From: Streptomyces brevispora
GTDB lineage: Bacteria; Actinomycetota; Actinomycetes; Streptomycetales; Streptomycetaceae
NCBI RefSeq assembly: GCF_007829885.1
Contig: NZ_VIWW01000001.1
Location: 310,001 to 374,000, forward strand
Direction: 5' to 3'
DNA: 64,000 bases
In this document: one piece after another, positions 56,201-63,891 of the stretch
How the letters are laid out: every line of letters begins with the position of its first letter
Position numbering within the stretch: the first letter of the stretch is position 1
Notes under the pieces: model-generated
What the model saw: only the letters and a program-made list of their open reading frames with translations
Databases searched by the model: none
What the model was told of the DNA's origin: nothing
Position numbers and translations under genes: made by a program

Positions 56201-56808
56201 TGGGCCTGCGGCACGCCCGCGGGCCCCCGGTCGGCGAGCGAGCGGACCACGCCACCGCCCGACGTACCGCCGTACGCCGGGCCCGAATCGGGCGAGGCGG
56301 GGCCGCGGTGCAGCGGCCTGCGCACGCTCGCCTGGGTCTGCGCCACCGGCACCTGGGCCTGCGCCGGGGCGGGGACGGGCGACGGGATGCGAACGCCGCT
56401 GAGGTCAACGGCGCCCGAGTCGCGGCCACCGGACTCATGGGTCCCCTGGCCGGTCCCCGGCAGCGGCTCCGAGGGGGCCTGCATGGCGTACTCCGGAACC
56501 TGGACCTGAACCTGGACCGGCTCCTGGAGCTGTACCGGGCCCTGAGTCTGCGGCCGGTTCTCGCCCTGCAGCCGGGCCTGGTGCTGCGCGGAGGGCCGTG
56601 GTTGGTACCCGCCCTGCTCGGGCAGGGCGACGTGCGGCTCGCTCCAGGCACCCTGGGGGCTGGGCATCAGCAGAAGGTCGTCGTCCTCGGACGCCTGCTC
56701 GGAGGGATCGAGGAAGGTGTAGGCATCCGGGGCGGGGATGCCCGGCTGCTCCACCATGCCTGCGTTCTCCGGCAGTCCCTCGCCCGGGACCTGGCCGGTG
56801 TCACTCAT
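53242..56808 (-). CDS. cobT: BluB-CobT fusion protein with long repetitive N-terminal extension
   Basis: 1188 residues. Residues about 1-615 are low complexity, rich in Ala, Pro, Val, Glu (EPVEPAEPVEPAEP, EASEGLEGLEA). Residues 616-840 are a BluB/nitroreductase domain (ERRDIRNGFRSDPIPHE, SVGHSQPWDFVVI, GLGVGWVSFFDE), which makes 5,6-dimethylbenzimidazole from FMNH2. Residues about 845-1188 are CobT (MTKPAGALGMLE, IAIFAGDHGVHAQGV as AVAIFAGDHGVHAQGV, LRLGEGTGALLA with catalytic Glu), which activates the base with NaMN. Start ATG 56808, MSDTGQVPGE; the open frame upstream is shadow. Confidence 0.93.
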   Translation of the reverse strand: MSDTGQVPGEGLPENAGMVEQPGIPAPDAYTFLDPSEQASEDDDLLLMPSPQGAWSEPHVALPEQGGYQPRPSAQHQARLQGENRPQTQGPVQLQEPVQVQVQVPEYAMQAPSEPLPGTGQGTHESGGRDSGAVDLSGVRIPSPVPAPAQAQVPVAQTQASVRRPLHRGPASPDSGPAYGGTSGGGVVRSLADRGPAGVPQAQTRVQAPVAAPAPARHAGPVTAEPEYFEMTAEESAALPGPQLGGIPPQNVNMWAAQAPQQAAAPVAVEAEPEPEPAAVEVPSAETVVPEAAAADPVAAAQTAEPVEPAEPVEPAEPVEPAVVAQPVEPVPVVAEEPAPVPVATEVQAELPAGAPSETASVPAPAPAPAPAQTSAPVEAAVDVEAAPVDAAPVAEPSVDAAPVDALPVEPVPDGASLGRFVPVQGSLPTAPHLAPTPVVEQPVQPEAVVEAAPAPVAQAIVVEPVEPVEPVAVEVTEPAEAAEIITAAAPEPVAEPEPETGPEVIETPDLTHGTETAPAQTPEAEQAAEPAEPVVPQDAPAPVQPEAVNGAPAADTPVATPETLEASEGLEGLEAPEASEGLEGLEAEAEAPEAEAPAAEAPESEEAPVTSPPAPGYDDVEREAVLRVMRERRDIRNGFRSDPIPHEVLLRVLEAAHTAPSVGHSQPWDFVVIRSAETRRSMHELAQRQRDAYAKSLPKARAKQFKELKIEAILDTPVNIVITADPTRGGRHTLGRHTQPQMAPYSSALAVENLWLAARAEGLGVGWVSFFDEREMVRSLGLPEHLEVVAYLCVGYVDEFPEEPELMQAGWSKRRPLSWVVHEETYGRRALPGEEPHDLLQETISSIRPLDAKALGEAWERQKRMTKPAGALGMLEIISAQLSGLSRMCPPPIPEPAAVAIFAGDHGVHAQGVTAWPQEVTGQMVANFLGGGAVCNAFAAQVGAEVCVVDVGVASELPATAGLLPRKVRAGTADFTTGPALTREEVLAAIEVGIETARDLVAAGNKGLLTGEMGIANTTASAALICVYTGMDAAEVTGRGTGINDEMHARKVDVVRRALALHQPDPADPIGVLAAVGGLEHAAMAGFLLGGASLRTPVILDGVSAGAAALVARAIAPEALAACIAGHRSAEPGHVAALNKLGLRPLVDLDLRLGEGTGALLALPIVQSAARAMHEVATFDSAGVTEK
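55045..55114. repeat. 36-bp period repeat within the cobT extension
   Basis: A 34-base segment at 55045-55078 recurs exactly at 55081-55114 and encodes the 12-residue units EASEGLEGLEAP/E. Shorter 18-base PVEPAE-coding repeats lie around 55840-55900. Confidence 0.9.
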
Positions 56809-57141
56809 GCGTACCCCTCGCCCATCGTCAGTGCTCCTTCGGCCCTTCGCCCGGGACGCCCGAACACGGCACACAGGCGCTCGTCCAGTGGAACGAGCGG
56901 GCGCGCCGCGCGGCACGAAACGGTCGCGGACATACTGCATTCTCGCGGTCGTTCGCCGCCGCGGCAGCTCATTTCGCCACGGCTCGCTGTGGACTGCGCC
57001 ACGTTGCGCGTCCCCCGGTCATGCCGTACCACAACGAGGACCAAAACGGTCCCCTTTTCCGGACATTGACGAACGAAGCGACGATGATCCGAGCGCGGTG
57101 CAACGATCGGCCAGCCTACCTCCCGCCGTATGCCGGCAGGG
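56809..57141. promoter_or_regulatory. Spacer between cobL and cobT, promoter region
   Basis: 333 bases with no gene. It is markedly less GC rich than neighbouring coding DNA near 56960-57110. The cobT promoter should lie here. I looked for a B12-box (GCCACTG) and cobalamin riboswitch layout on the minus strand and found only TCCACTGG (56884-56891, read minus), not a riboswitch core. Confidence 0.5.
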
Positions 57142-58380
57142 TCAGGGGGCGAGGTCCGAACGCAGTGCGGAAAGCAGAAAGACGACCGAGCGTTCGCGCT
57201 CCGACCATGCGGACGTGTCGAGTTCGACGGACTGCAGGAGCGAGCAGGCGACCGTGTATCCGTTCTCGGCGAGGGCGGCGCCCAGTGCCTCGGCCTCGTC
57301 GCGGGTCGAGGCATGGGTCACGATCCGCTCCGGCCTGCGGTCGGCGACGGCGGTGACGACGGGCACGCCACCGCCGCCGATCCGTACGACATCGGGCTCG
57401 GGCAGCCGTTCCAGTACATGCGGTGCGCGGCCCTCGACCACCTGGAGCTGGACCCCGAAGGCGCGGGCCGCCGCCGCGGTGCGGGCGCAGGCGTCCGGGT
57501 CGCTGTCCACGGCCAGGACCGCCGCGCCGAACCGGGCCGCCTCCACGGCCAGGGCGCCGCTGCCGGAGCCGATGTCCCAGACCAGGTCGCCGGTCCGGGG
57601 CCCGAGGTGGGCGAGTTGGGCGGCGCGCAGCCCCGGGGACTCGCCCTCGCCGCTCTCCGTCACGGGGTCCGGGCCGTCTCCCCGGTAGGCGGCGGCGGGC
57701 AGCGCCCAGCCGCGTACGCCCTGGGGGTAGGCGGGGTGGCGGCCCGCGATCCACGCTCCGGTGGCCTGTCGTTCGGGGCCGCCGCCGATGACGATGACGA
57801 CGTTGGGGTCGCGCCAGACGTGGTCGGCGGCCCTCTCGGAGGTGACGACGGTGACCTGTTCGCGGGCGGTGCCCAGTTCCTCGCAGATGACGAACGTGCG
57901 GTGCACGCCCTCGAGCAGCAGGGCGAGTTCGGCGGGGCCGGCGCCCGGCGAGGTGAGGACGGCGACCTTGTGGTGGGCGCGGCAGACGTTCACCGCGCGG
58001 CGCAGGGTGCGGGGGTGGGCGACGACGGTCTGGGCGTCCTCCCACGGCATTCCGGCGCGGGCGAAGGCGGTGGCGACGGCGGAGACCGCGGGCACCACTT
58101 CGACTTCCAGGCCGTGTTCGGGGGCGCGCAGGCTGCGTACGACTCCGAAGAATCCCGGGTCGCCGTCGGCGAGGACCACGACGCTGCCGCGGTGGCCGGC
58201 GATCCGCCGGGCGGCCAGGTCGATGGAGCCGAGCCGGATGCGTTCCGCGTCGTGCGGTACTTCGGGCAGTGCGAGGTGGTGGGCGGCTCCGGCGACGAGC
58301 GTGGCGGCCGAGAGCGCGGCGGTGGCAGCTCTGGTCAGTGGTGAGCCGTCCCAGCCGATCACTGTGACCCGGTCGGCCAT
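57142..58380 (-). CDS. cobL: Precorrin-6Y C5,15-methyltransferase (decarboxylating), CbiE-CbiT fusion
   Basis: 412 residues. The N-terminal CbiE-like domain (about 1-205) has VTVIGWDGSPL and VVVLADGDPGFFGVV; the C-terminal CbiT-like domain (220-405) has the SAM-binding VWDIGSGSGALAVEAA and RIVTHASTRDEAEALG. It methylates corrin C-5 and C-15 and decarboxylates the C-12 acetate during B12 assembly. It is upstream of the BluB-CobT gene on the same strand. ATG at 58380 gives MADRVTVIG. Confidence 0.94.
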   Translation of the reverse strand: MADRVTVIGWDGSPLTRAATAALSAATLVAGAAHHLALPEVPHDAERIRLGSIDLAARRIAGHRGSVVVLADGDPGFFGVVRSLRAPEHGLEVEVVPAVSAVATAFARAGMPWEDAQTVVAHPRTLRRAVNVCRAHHKVAVLTSPGAGPAELALLLEGVHRTFVICEELGTAREQVTVVTSERAADHVWRDPNVVIVIGGGPERQATGAWIAGRHPAYPQGVRGWALPAAAYRGDGPDPVTESGEGESPGLRAAQLAHLGPRTGDLVWDIGSGSGALAVEAARFGAAVLAVDSDPDACARTAAAARAFGVQLQVVEGRAPHVLERLPEPDVVRIGGGGVPVVTAVADRRPERIVTHASTRDEAEALGAALAENGYTVACSLLQSVELDTSAWSERERSVVFLLSALRSDLAP

Positions 58381-58487
58381 CTGTCGTCAGTCTCCTGGAG
58401 TCGTTGCAGGCGGGGCTGGTCGCCCGGGGGGGCGGGCAGGGCGGAATCACCTGGTCCGTGCCGGTGCGGCGGCGAGCCGGGAATGGG

Positions 58488-59126
58488 TCAGTTCCAGTCG
58501 TTGTACGTACCGTATCCACCGGCGTCGGCGAGCTGCTCGGCGACTCCCTCGAGGTCCTCGGGAAGCAGGCCCCAGACGATCAGATCGGTCCTGATGTCGG
58601 CCCAGCCTCCGTCCTCGGTCTGTGAGCGGGCTATGCGGGCGTTGCGCAGGATTCCCTCACTGATGCAGCCGAGTTTCTGGGCGACCTGCTGGGAGGAGGT
58701 GTTGTCTGCGGCGGTGCGCAGTTCTATCCGCTCGAAGCCCTGGTCGCGGAAGAGCCACTGGGCGAGGGCCAGCATGGACTCGGTGGCGTAACCCTCGCCG
58801 CGCGCCCAGGGCGCGGTGATGTAGGCGGCCTCGGTGGCCAGGGTGCGCCAGTCGGTGTTGTGCAGCCGGACCGAGCCGACGAGTCGCTGGGTGAGGAACT
58901 CGGTGACGGCGAAGACGATGCCGTCGCCCTTGGTGCGCTGTGCGGGAGCGATCCTGCGGACCCAGCGTTCCGCGTCGACCTGGGTGTAGGGGTGGGGTGC
59001 CTCGGTCCAGGCGGTGACGAGTTCGTCGTTCATCATCTCGATGTACGCGGGTACGTCCGCCATGTCGAAGGGGCGCAGCACCAACCGATCCGTGCTGATG
59101 GAGATGTCCGGAAAGGTGGAAGTCAT
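58488..59126 (-). CDS. GNAT acetyltransferase, RimJ/RimL type
   Basis: 212 residues. Start DRLVLRPFDMADVPAYIEMM, then AAYITAPWARGEGYATESMLAL (acetyl-CoA loop), and FERIELRTAADNTSSQQVAQKLGC, all typical of RimJ/RimL-type N-acetyltransferases. Substrate unknown. ATG at 59126 has GGAG at 8 bases; an ATG 4 codons upstream (59138) is less well placed. It follows metQ downstream on the same strand, after a hairpin, and precedes cobL. Confidence 0.9.
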   Translation of the reverse strand: MTSTFPDISISTDRLVLRPFDMADVPAYIEMMNDELVTAWTEAPHPYTQVDAERWVRRIAPAQRTKGDGIVFAVTEFLTQRLVGSVRLHNTDWRTLATEAAYITAPWARGEGYATESMLALAQWLFRDQGFERIELRTAADNTSSQQVAQKLGCISEGILRNARIARSQTEDGGWADIRTDLIVWGLLPEDLEGVAEQLADAGGYGTYNDWN

Positions 59127-59208
59127 GCGCAGCTCCATGCCGAAGACCGTGTAAAGGCACAGCATGCAGCATGGGGCGGGCCTTGTGCATGGGCGGGTCC
59201 GCACGACG

Positions 59209-59243
59209 GAGCCCCGCGCACCCGGGTGGGGTGTGCGGGGCTC
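59209..59243 (-). terminator. Hairpin downstream of metQ
   Basis: Arms 59209-59223 and 59229-59243 pair over 15 positions with one G-T wobble, loop of 5 bases. It ends the metNIQ operon, 24 bases past the metQ stop. Confidence 0.75.
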
Positions 59244-59266
59244 GTCGGACAAGTGCCGCGCGGGGG

Positions 59267-60133
59267 TCAGGACTTGGCGGCGGAACCGAAGGCCGGAATG
59301 ACCGAGCCCTGGTAGCTGTCCTCGATGAACTTCTTGACTTCGTCGGAGTGGAGGAGCTTCACGAGCTTCTGGACGCGGGCGTCCTGCTCGTTGCCCTTCT
59401 TCACGGCGAGGATGTTGGCGTACGGGTTGTCGTCGGCCTTTTCGAGCGCCAGGGCGTCCGTTGAGGGCTTGAGCTTGGCCTCGATGGCGTAGTTGCCGTT
59501 GATGACGGCGGCGTCGACGTCGTTCAGGGCGCGGGGGACGGTGGCCGCCTCCAGCTCCTTGAACTTCAGGCCCTTCTTGTCGGTGATGTCGCTCAGCTTG
59601 GCGCTGGTGCCGACGCCGTCCTTGAGGGTGATCAGGCCGTTCGCCGCGAGCAGCTGGAGTGCCCGGCCCTCGTTGGTGGTGTCGTTCGGTACGGCGATGG
59701 TCTGGCCGGACTTGATGTCGCCCAGGTCCTTGACCTTCTTGGAGTAGAGGCCGAGGGGCTCCAGGTGCACGGTGCCGACGGAGACCAGGTGGGTGTTTTT
59801 CTTCGTGTTGAAGTCGTCGAGGTAGGGCTGGTGCTGGAAGAAGTTGACGTCGACCTGGCCGGTCTCGGTGGCGGTGTTCGGCAGGACGTAGTCCGTGAAC
59901 TCCTTGACCTCCAGCTTGAGGCCGGCCTTCTCCGCCAGGTTCTCCTTGACGAAGTTCAGGATGTCGGCGTGCGGCGTCGGGGACGCGGCGACGACGAGGG
60001 CCTTGGAGGTGTCGGCCTTGGCGCCGGTGTCGCTCTTGGACGCCGGGTCGGAGTCCGTACCGCAGGCGGTGAGGCCGAAGGCGAGAGCGGCGGTGGCGGC
60101 GGCAGCCGCGGTGATCTTGATGTTCTTGCGCAC
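59267..60133 (-). CDS. metQ: Methionine-binding lipoprotein MetQ (NLPA family)
   Basis: 288 residues. Lipobox LTAC after a signal sequence (NIKITAAAAATAALAFGLTAC). NLPA-type body: SPTPHADILNFVKENL, QVDVNFFQHQPYLDDFN, IAVPNDTTNEGRALQLLA, NGNYAIEA. It delivers methionine to MetNI. GTG start at 60133. It lies 73 bases after metI, same operon. Also seen in family members for related amino acids; methionine is favoured by the NIL domain of its ATPase partner. Confidence 0.95.
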   Translation of the reverse strand: MRKNIKITAAAAATAALAFGLTACGTDSDPASKSDTGAKADTSKALVVAASPTPHADILNFVKENLAEKAGLKLEVKEFTDYVLPNTATETGQVDVNFFQHQPYLDDFNTKKNTHLVSVGTVHLEPLGLYSKKVKDLGDIKSGQTIAVPNDTTNEGRALQLLAANGLITLKDGVGTSAKLSDITDKKGLKFKELEAATVPRALNDVDAAVINGNYAIEAKLKPSTDALALEKADDNPYANILAVKKGNEQDARVQKLVKLLHSDEVKKFIEDSYQGSVIPAFGSAAKS

Positions 60134-60206
60134 GAAGAGTGCCTCTTTCGGATGGTGATGGTGGTGCGCCCGGACAAGGAGTGCGGGCTCTTGGGGAGGA
60201 GAAGTC

Positions 60207-60878
60207 TCAGGAGGTGGTGCGGCCCCGGCGGGCCAGCAGGCGGACGGCTCCGTCGCCGATCAGCTGGATCACGGTCACGATGACGATCAGCAGCGCGACG
60301 GTGATGAGCATGAACTGGTTGTCGAAGCGCTGGAATCCGTAGGTGACGGCCTTGGAGCCGAGCCCTTCGCCGCCGACCGCGCCGGCCATCGCGGAGTAGC
60401 CGATGAGCACGATGACGGTGGTGGTGATGCCGGAGACGAGGGACGGCAGCGCCTGCGGCAACAGGACCTTGCGGACGATCGTCGGAACGGATCCGCCCAT
60501 GGACTGGACGGCCTCGACGAGCCCGTGGTCGACCTCGCGGACAGCCGTCTCGACGAGCCGGGCGAAGAACGGGATGGCGCCTACGGCGAGCGGCACGATC
60601 ATCGCGGTCGGGCCGATGAAGGTGCCGACGACCCAGGTGGTGAAGGGGATCAGGGCAATCAGCAGGATGATGAACGGCAGGGAGCGGCCGATGTTCACGA
60701 TCACGCCGATGACCTTGTTCACCGGGGTGTTCTGCAGCAGCCCGCCCTTGTCGGTGAGGACGAGCAGGACACCGAGCGGCAGTCCGACCAGGACGGTGAC
60801 GACCGCGGACCACAGCACCATGTAGAGGGTGTCGACGGTGCCCTGTGTCAGCAGCGGCTGCATTTCGGACCAGGTCAC
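60207..60878 (-). CDS. metI: Methionine ABC transporter permease MetI
   Basis: 223 residues, about five helices. The permease loop is EAVQSMGGSVPTIVRKVLLP. The starting MQPLLTQGTVDTLYMVLWS is typical of MetI. GTG at 60878 overlaps the metN stop as GTGA, so it is coupled to metN. Confidence 0.95.
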   Translation of the reverse strand: MTWSEMQPLLTQGTVDTLYMVLWSAVVTVLVGLPLGVLLVLTDKGGLLQNTPVNKVIGVIVNIGRSLPFIILLIALIPFTTWVVGTFIGPTAMIVPLAVGAIPFFARLVETAVREVDHGLVEAVQSMGGSVPTIVRKVLLPQALPSLVSGITTTVIVLIGYSAMAGAVGGEGLGSKAVTYGFQRFDNQFMLITVALLIVIVTVIQLIGDGAVRLLARRGRTTS

Positions 60879-61951
60879 TTCGCCACCTCCTTGGTGAGCG
60901 GTGCGGCGACGGGGGCGGCGTCCGTGTCGTCCGCGTCCTCGACGAGTTCGGCCTGCAGGCCCTGCTCGCGCAGGAAGCCGATGGGCACGACGTTCTCCTC
61001 GAACCGGCCGGGCAGCTCGATGCGCATGCGGCCGATCTGTTTGCCGCCGACGGTGTCCATCGCGGCGCCGAGGATCGAGATGTCGATGTTGTACGTACGG
61101 GAGAGCTGCGAGATCACCGGCCGGCCGGCGGCCTCGCCGTGGAAGGTGACGTCGACGACCGTGCGGTCGGGGCCGGAGGCGGTGCCGCCGACCGGGAACA
61201 GTTCGTGGGCGAGTTCGGAGCCGGGGGTGGCGAGCAGTTCGCCCACGGTGCCGGACTCGACGATGCGGCCCTTGCGCATCAGCGCGGCGGAGTCGCAGAC
61301 CGTTTTGACGACGTCCATCTCGTGCGTGATGAGCAGGACGGTGAGGCCGAGCTGCTGGTTGAGGTCGCGCAGCAGCTGGAGGATGGAGCGGGTGGTCTCG
61401 GGATCCAGCGCCGAGGTCGCCTCGTCGGAGAGCAGCACCTTGGGGTCGCCGGCGAGTGCGCGGGCGATTCCGACGCGCTGCTTCTGGCCGCCGGAGAGCT
61501 GGCCCGGGTACGCCTTGGCCTTGTCGGCGAGGCCGACCAGGTCGAGGAGTTCGAGGGCCTTGCGGGTCCGTTCGCGGCCGGCGACGCCGAGGATCTCCAG
61601 CGGGAGCTCGACGTTGTCCCGCACGGTGCGGGAGGCCAGCAGGTTGAAGTGCTGGAAGACCATGCCGATGCGGCTGCGCGCCTCGCGCAGTTCCCTGCCG
61701 GCCCGGCGGCCCCGGCCCGCGAGGGCCGTGAGGTCCTGGCCGGCCACGGTCACGGTGCCCGCGGTGGGGCGCTCCAGCAGGTTGACGCAGCGGATCAGGG
61801 ACGACTTTCCGGCACCGCTCTGTCCGATGACGCCGTAAACCTCACCCTCGCGGACATGCAGGTCGACGCCGTCCAGAGCAGCGACATCACGGTCGCGCGA
61901 CTGGTAGACCTTCGTGAGGCCCGTAGTGGTGATCACAGGGGTTTCCGTCAC
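60875..61951 (-). CDS. metN: Methionine ABC transporter ATP-binding protein MetN
   Basis: 358 residues. Walker A GQSGAGKSSL, signature LSGGQKQRV, Walker B LLSDEATSALD, H-loop ITHEMDVV, then a C-terminal NIL domain (SRTYNIDISILGAAMDTVGGKQIGRM) which senses methionine and inhibits transport. The start is GTG 61951 or GTG 61936; only the second has a purine-rich stretch at proper distance. First structural gene of metNIQ, preceded by a 200-base leader and a candidate leader peptide. Confidence 0.95.
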   Translation of the reverse strand: MTETPVITTTGLTKVYQSRDRDVAALDGVDLHVREGEVYGVIGQSGAGKSSLIRCVNLLERPTAGTVTVAGQDLTALAGRGRRAGRELREARSRIGMVFQHFNLLASRTVRDNVELPLEILGVAGRERTRKALELLDLVGLADKAKAYPGQLSGGQKQRVGIARALAGDPKVLLSDEATSALDPETTRSILQLLRDLNQQLGLTVLLITHEMDVVKTVCDSAALMRKGRIVESGTVGELLATPGSELAHELFPVGGTASGPDRTVVDVTFHGEAAGRPVISQLSRTYNIDISILGAAMDTVGGKQIGRMRIELPGRFEENVVPIGFLREQGLQAELVEDADDTDAAPVAAPLTKEVAK

Positions 61952-62160
61952 TGTCGAGTGCGCGGCGCGGTGTCCGCCGGGCACGGGGCATTCGTCCGGT
62001 GAGACTTTTCGGACGTCGATCGGACGTTTCGAGCGGGGTTCTGGGCACGGCCCGGCGCGGTGGTGACCGCGGGGCGGCGTGCCGGGGCAGGCTCGTTCCG
62101 CTGGGTGCGGACGGCTCGGGCTCGGTCTCGCTTCGGGGCGCGAGGCTCAGGCTGGGGCCC
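61952..62160 (-). promoter_or_regulatory. metN 5' leader with GC hairpins, possible attenuator
   Basis: Between the leader peptide stop and metN. Two structures stand out on the minus strand: a short hairpin using 62124-62131 and 62140-62147 right after the peptide stop, and a long imperfect GC hairpin spanning 62044-62083 (outer GGCACG/CGTGCC, inner CGCGG/CCGCG). No U tract. No SAM riboswitch motif recognised. Translation-coupled attenuation is inferred. Confidence 0.45.
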
Positions 62161-62247
62161 TCAGAAGGCGCGCATTCGACACATACAACGAGCACCGGGC
62201 GTCGTGATCGCCTCGGTCGCAAGGGTGCGGCTGCTCGTCGTGGTCAT
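62161..62247 (-). CDS. Candidate 28-residue leader peptide, Cys/Met rich at its end
   Basis: ATG at 62247 opens a 28-codon frame ending ARCMCRMRAF-stop at 62161: Cys21, Met22, Cys23 and Met25 lie within five residues. Both Cys codons are TGT and CGA encodes an Arg, codons that are rare in high-GC streptomycetes and could stall ribosomes under cysteine or methionine shortage. No strong Shine-Dalgarno is seen, so it may be leaderless. It is upstream of metN with hairpins between. Inference only. Confidence 0.5.
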   Translation of the reverse strand: MTTTSSRTLATEAITTPGARCMCRMRAF

Positions 62248-62558
62248 GGCCCAAGTAAAACAGACGTAACGTTCCGCTCGAACCGGTTGTCCGAATAGTG
62301 GACGGCCGTGGATGGTGTCCCGGCCTCGGCCCGCCAACCACGGAGATTTCCGGCCACACCGCTGTGACCTGCGGCGATATGGCGGGTTGGCGCTCGTCGG
62401 CGCCATCGGTCCCCGGCCCCGGCCGGTCCCGGGCTGTGGCCAAGGCCACGGTCACCGTGCGGCAGGGCGTCGGCGTGGGGCTTCCGGTTCACCGGTCGTC
62501 GGCACCTGGGTACGGGGGCGCACGCGGCGGGCCTCCCGGTCCGTAATACCCTCGGCTC
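62248..62558. promoter_or_regulatory. Divergent promoter region between metN leader and membrane genes
   Basis: 311 bases. The metNIQ promoter should lie just beyond 62247 on the minus strand; the stretch ACGTTACGTC with palindromic AACGTT is at about 62263-62276. The plus-strand membrane gene starts at 62559. No other gene seen. Confidence 0.45.
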
Positions 62559-62918
62559 ATGCTTGACGCCCTGACGATCGCGGTCGGCGTGGCCGCCCTG
62601 GCCCTCGCCGCCTGGTGCGGATTCGCCGCCTACCGGGACCAGCCGACCAAGGACTGGCACTTCATCGGGATGGCCGTGGTCTCGGTGCTCGCGCTGGCCC
62701 AGCTGGTGGTGGGGATCGTGCAGATGGCCCGCGGCGAGCGGCCGGAGCAGGGCATGACCATCTTCATCGCGTATCTGATCGGGGCCTTCCTCGCCGTACC
62801 CGCGGCGGGCTTCCTGTCGCTGAGCGAGCGGACCCGGTGGGGTTCGGTGACGGTGGCGGCGGGCGCGGTGGTGCTGGCCGTACTCGAAGTGCGGCTCTAC
62901 GACATCTGGGGAAACTGA
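62559..62918 (+). CDS. Small integral membrane protein
   Basis: 119 residues with four hydrophobic helices ([76 protein letters not shown]). Conserved-looking loop ERPEQGMTIFIAY. Function unknown. Two bases separate it from the next membrane gene, so they are one operon. Confidence 0.85.
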   Translation: MLDALTIAVGVAALALAAWCGFAAYRDQPTKDWHFIGMAVVSVLALAQLVVGIVQMARGERPEQGMTIFIAYLIGAFLAVPAAGFLSLSERTRWGSVTVAAGAVVLAVLEVRLYDIWGN

Positions 62919-62920
62919 CC

Positions 62921-63358
62921 GTGACCGACACCGAGCGCACCCCTGCGGCGGCCACCGGCCGGAAGCAGCCGTTCGACCTCGGTACCGGTCCGGGCCGGGT
63001 ACTGGTCTGGTTCTACGGCGTGTTCACCGTGGCGGCGGCCTCCCGTTCGATCGTGCAGATGATCCTGGACTTCGGCAAGGCCCCACTCGCCTATGTGCTG
63101 TCGGCCGTCGCCGCGCTCGTCTACGGCTTCATCACCTATTCGCTGGTGCGCGGCGGCGAGAGGGCGCGCAGGACCGCGCTGGTGTGCTGCGCCGCCGAGC
63201 TCGCCGGGGTGCTGATCGTGGGTACGTGGACGCTGGCCGACCCGTCGGCGTTCGCGGACGCCACCGTCTGGTCGGACTTCGGCAGGGACTACCTGTTCAT
63301 CCCGGTGATCCTGCCGGTCACCGGGATGATCTGGCTGCGCCGCGCGAGGACCGCGTAG
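62921..63358 (+). CDS. Small integral membrane protein, partner of the preceding gene
   Basis: 145 residues. Hydrophilic start (TDTERTPAAATGRKQPFD), then helices VLVWFYGVFTVAAASRSIVQ, LAYVLSAVAALVYGFITYSL, VCCAAELAGVLIVGTWTLA, and YLFIPVILPVTGMIWLRR. GTG at 62921 follows the upstream stop by two bases. It converges on the GNAT gene. Not recognised; the pair may form a heteromer. Confidence 0.85.
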   Translation: MTDTERTPAAATGRKQPFDLGTGPGRVLVWFYGVFTVAAASRSIVQMILDFGKAPLAYVLSAVAALVYGFITYSLVRGGERARRTALVCCAAELAGVLIVGTWTLADPSAFADATVWSDFGRDYLFIPVILPVTGMIWLRRARTA

Positions 63359-63387
63359 GCCCTGCGGACGTCTCCTCGTCACCTGCC

Positions 63388-63891
63388 CTACGCGCTCGTC
63401 ACGTACGCGGCGGCGGAGGCCTCCTTCTCCAGCAGGATCATCCGGACGCCGTCCTGGCCGGTGGTGTTGCCCACGGGGGCGTAGCCCGCCCGGCGGTAGA
63501 GCCGCAGGTTGCTCTCACTGAGGTGTCCGGTGTGCAGCCGGAATCGGACGGCCGACCGCTGGTCGGCGAGTCCGGACTCCGCCGCCCGCAGCAGCCGGGC
63601 TCCGAGGCCGTGTCCCTGGAGCCTGGGGTGGACGCAGAGCCGCCCGATCTCCCCGGTGCCGTCCTGATCCGCCGATCCCCGTACCGAACCGACGACTTCC
63701 TCTCCGAGCCGCGCCACGAACACCAGGTTCGTGGCGATTTCGGCGCGCACGGAGTCGAGGGTCTGGACGAGCGGGTCGATCCGGTAGTTGCTGTACAGCT
63801 CCGCTTCGCTCTGAAAACAGAGGTACTGGAGTTTCAAGATCTGTTCGGCGTCCTGTGTGCCCGCCGCAGAGATGATCACGCTCATGCCCAT
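63388..63891 (-). CDS. GNAT acetyltransferase
   Basis: 167 residues. RLCVHPRLQGHGLGARLLRAAE is the acetyl-CoA loop; the end SESNLRLYRRAGYAPVG fits GNAT proteins. ATG at 63891 has GGGAGG 9 bases upstream; ATG 63885 and GTG 63912 are alternatives. Substrate unknown. It reads toward the plus-strand membrane pair, 29 bases apart. Confidence 0.9.
   Translation of the reverse strand: MGMSVIISAAGTQDAEQILKLQYLCFQSEAELYSNYRIDPLVQTLDSVRAEIATNLVFVARLGEEVVGSVRGSADQDGTGEIGRLCVHPRLQGHGLGARLLRAAESGLADQRSAVRFRLHTGHLSESNLRLYRRAGYAPVGNTTGQDGVRMILLEKEASAAAYVTSA

Noticed and set aside
56809-57141. Cobalamin riboswitch upstream of cobT
   Set aside because: I searched for a GCCACTG B12-box and the flanking conserved core on the minus strand; only TCCACTGG is present, without the core. 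An Infernal search with the cobalamin model would be decisive.
61952-62247. SAM riboswitch upstream of metN
   Set aside because: No SAM-I or SAM-IV core layout could be recognised; the leader peptide fits the sequence better. A covariance search would settle it.
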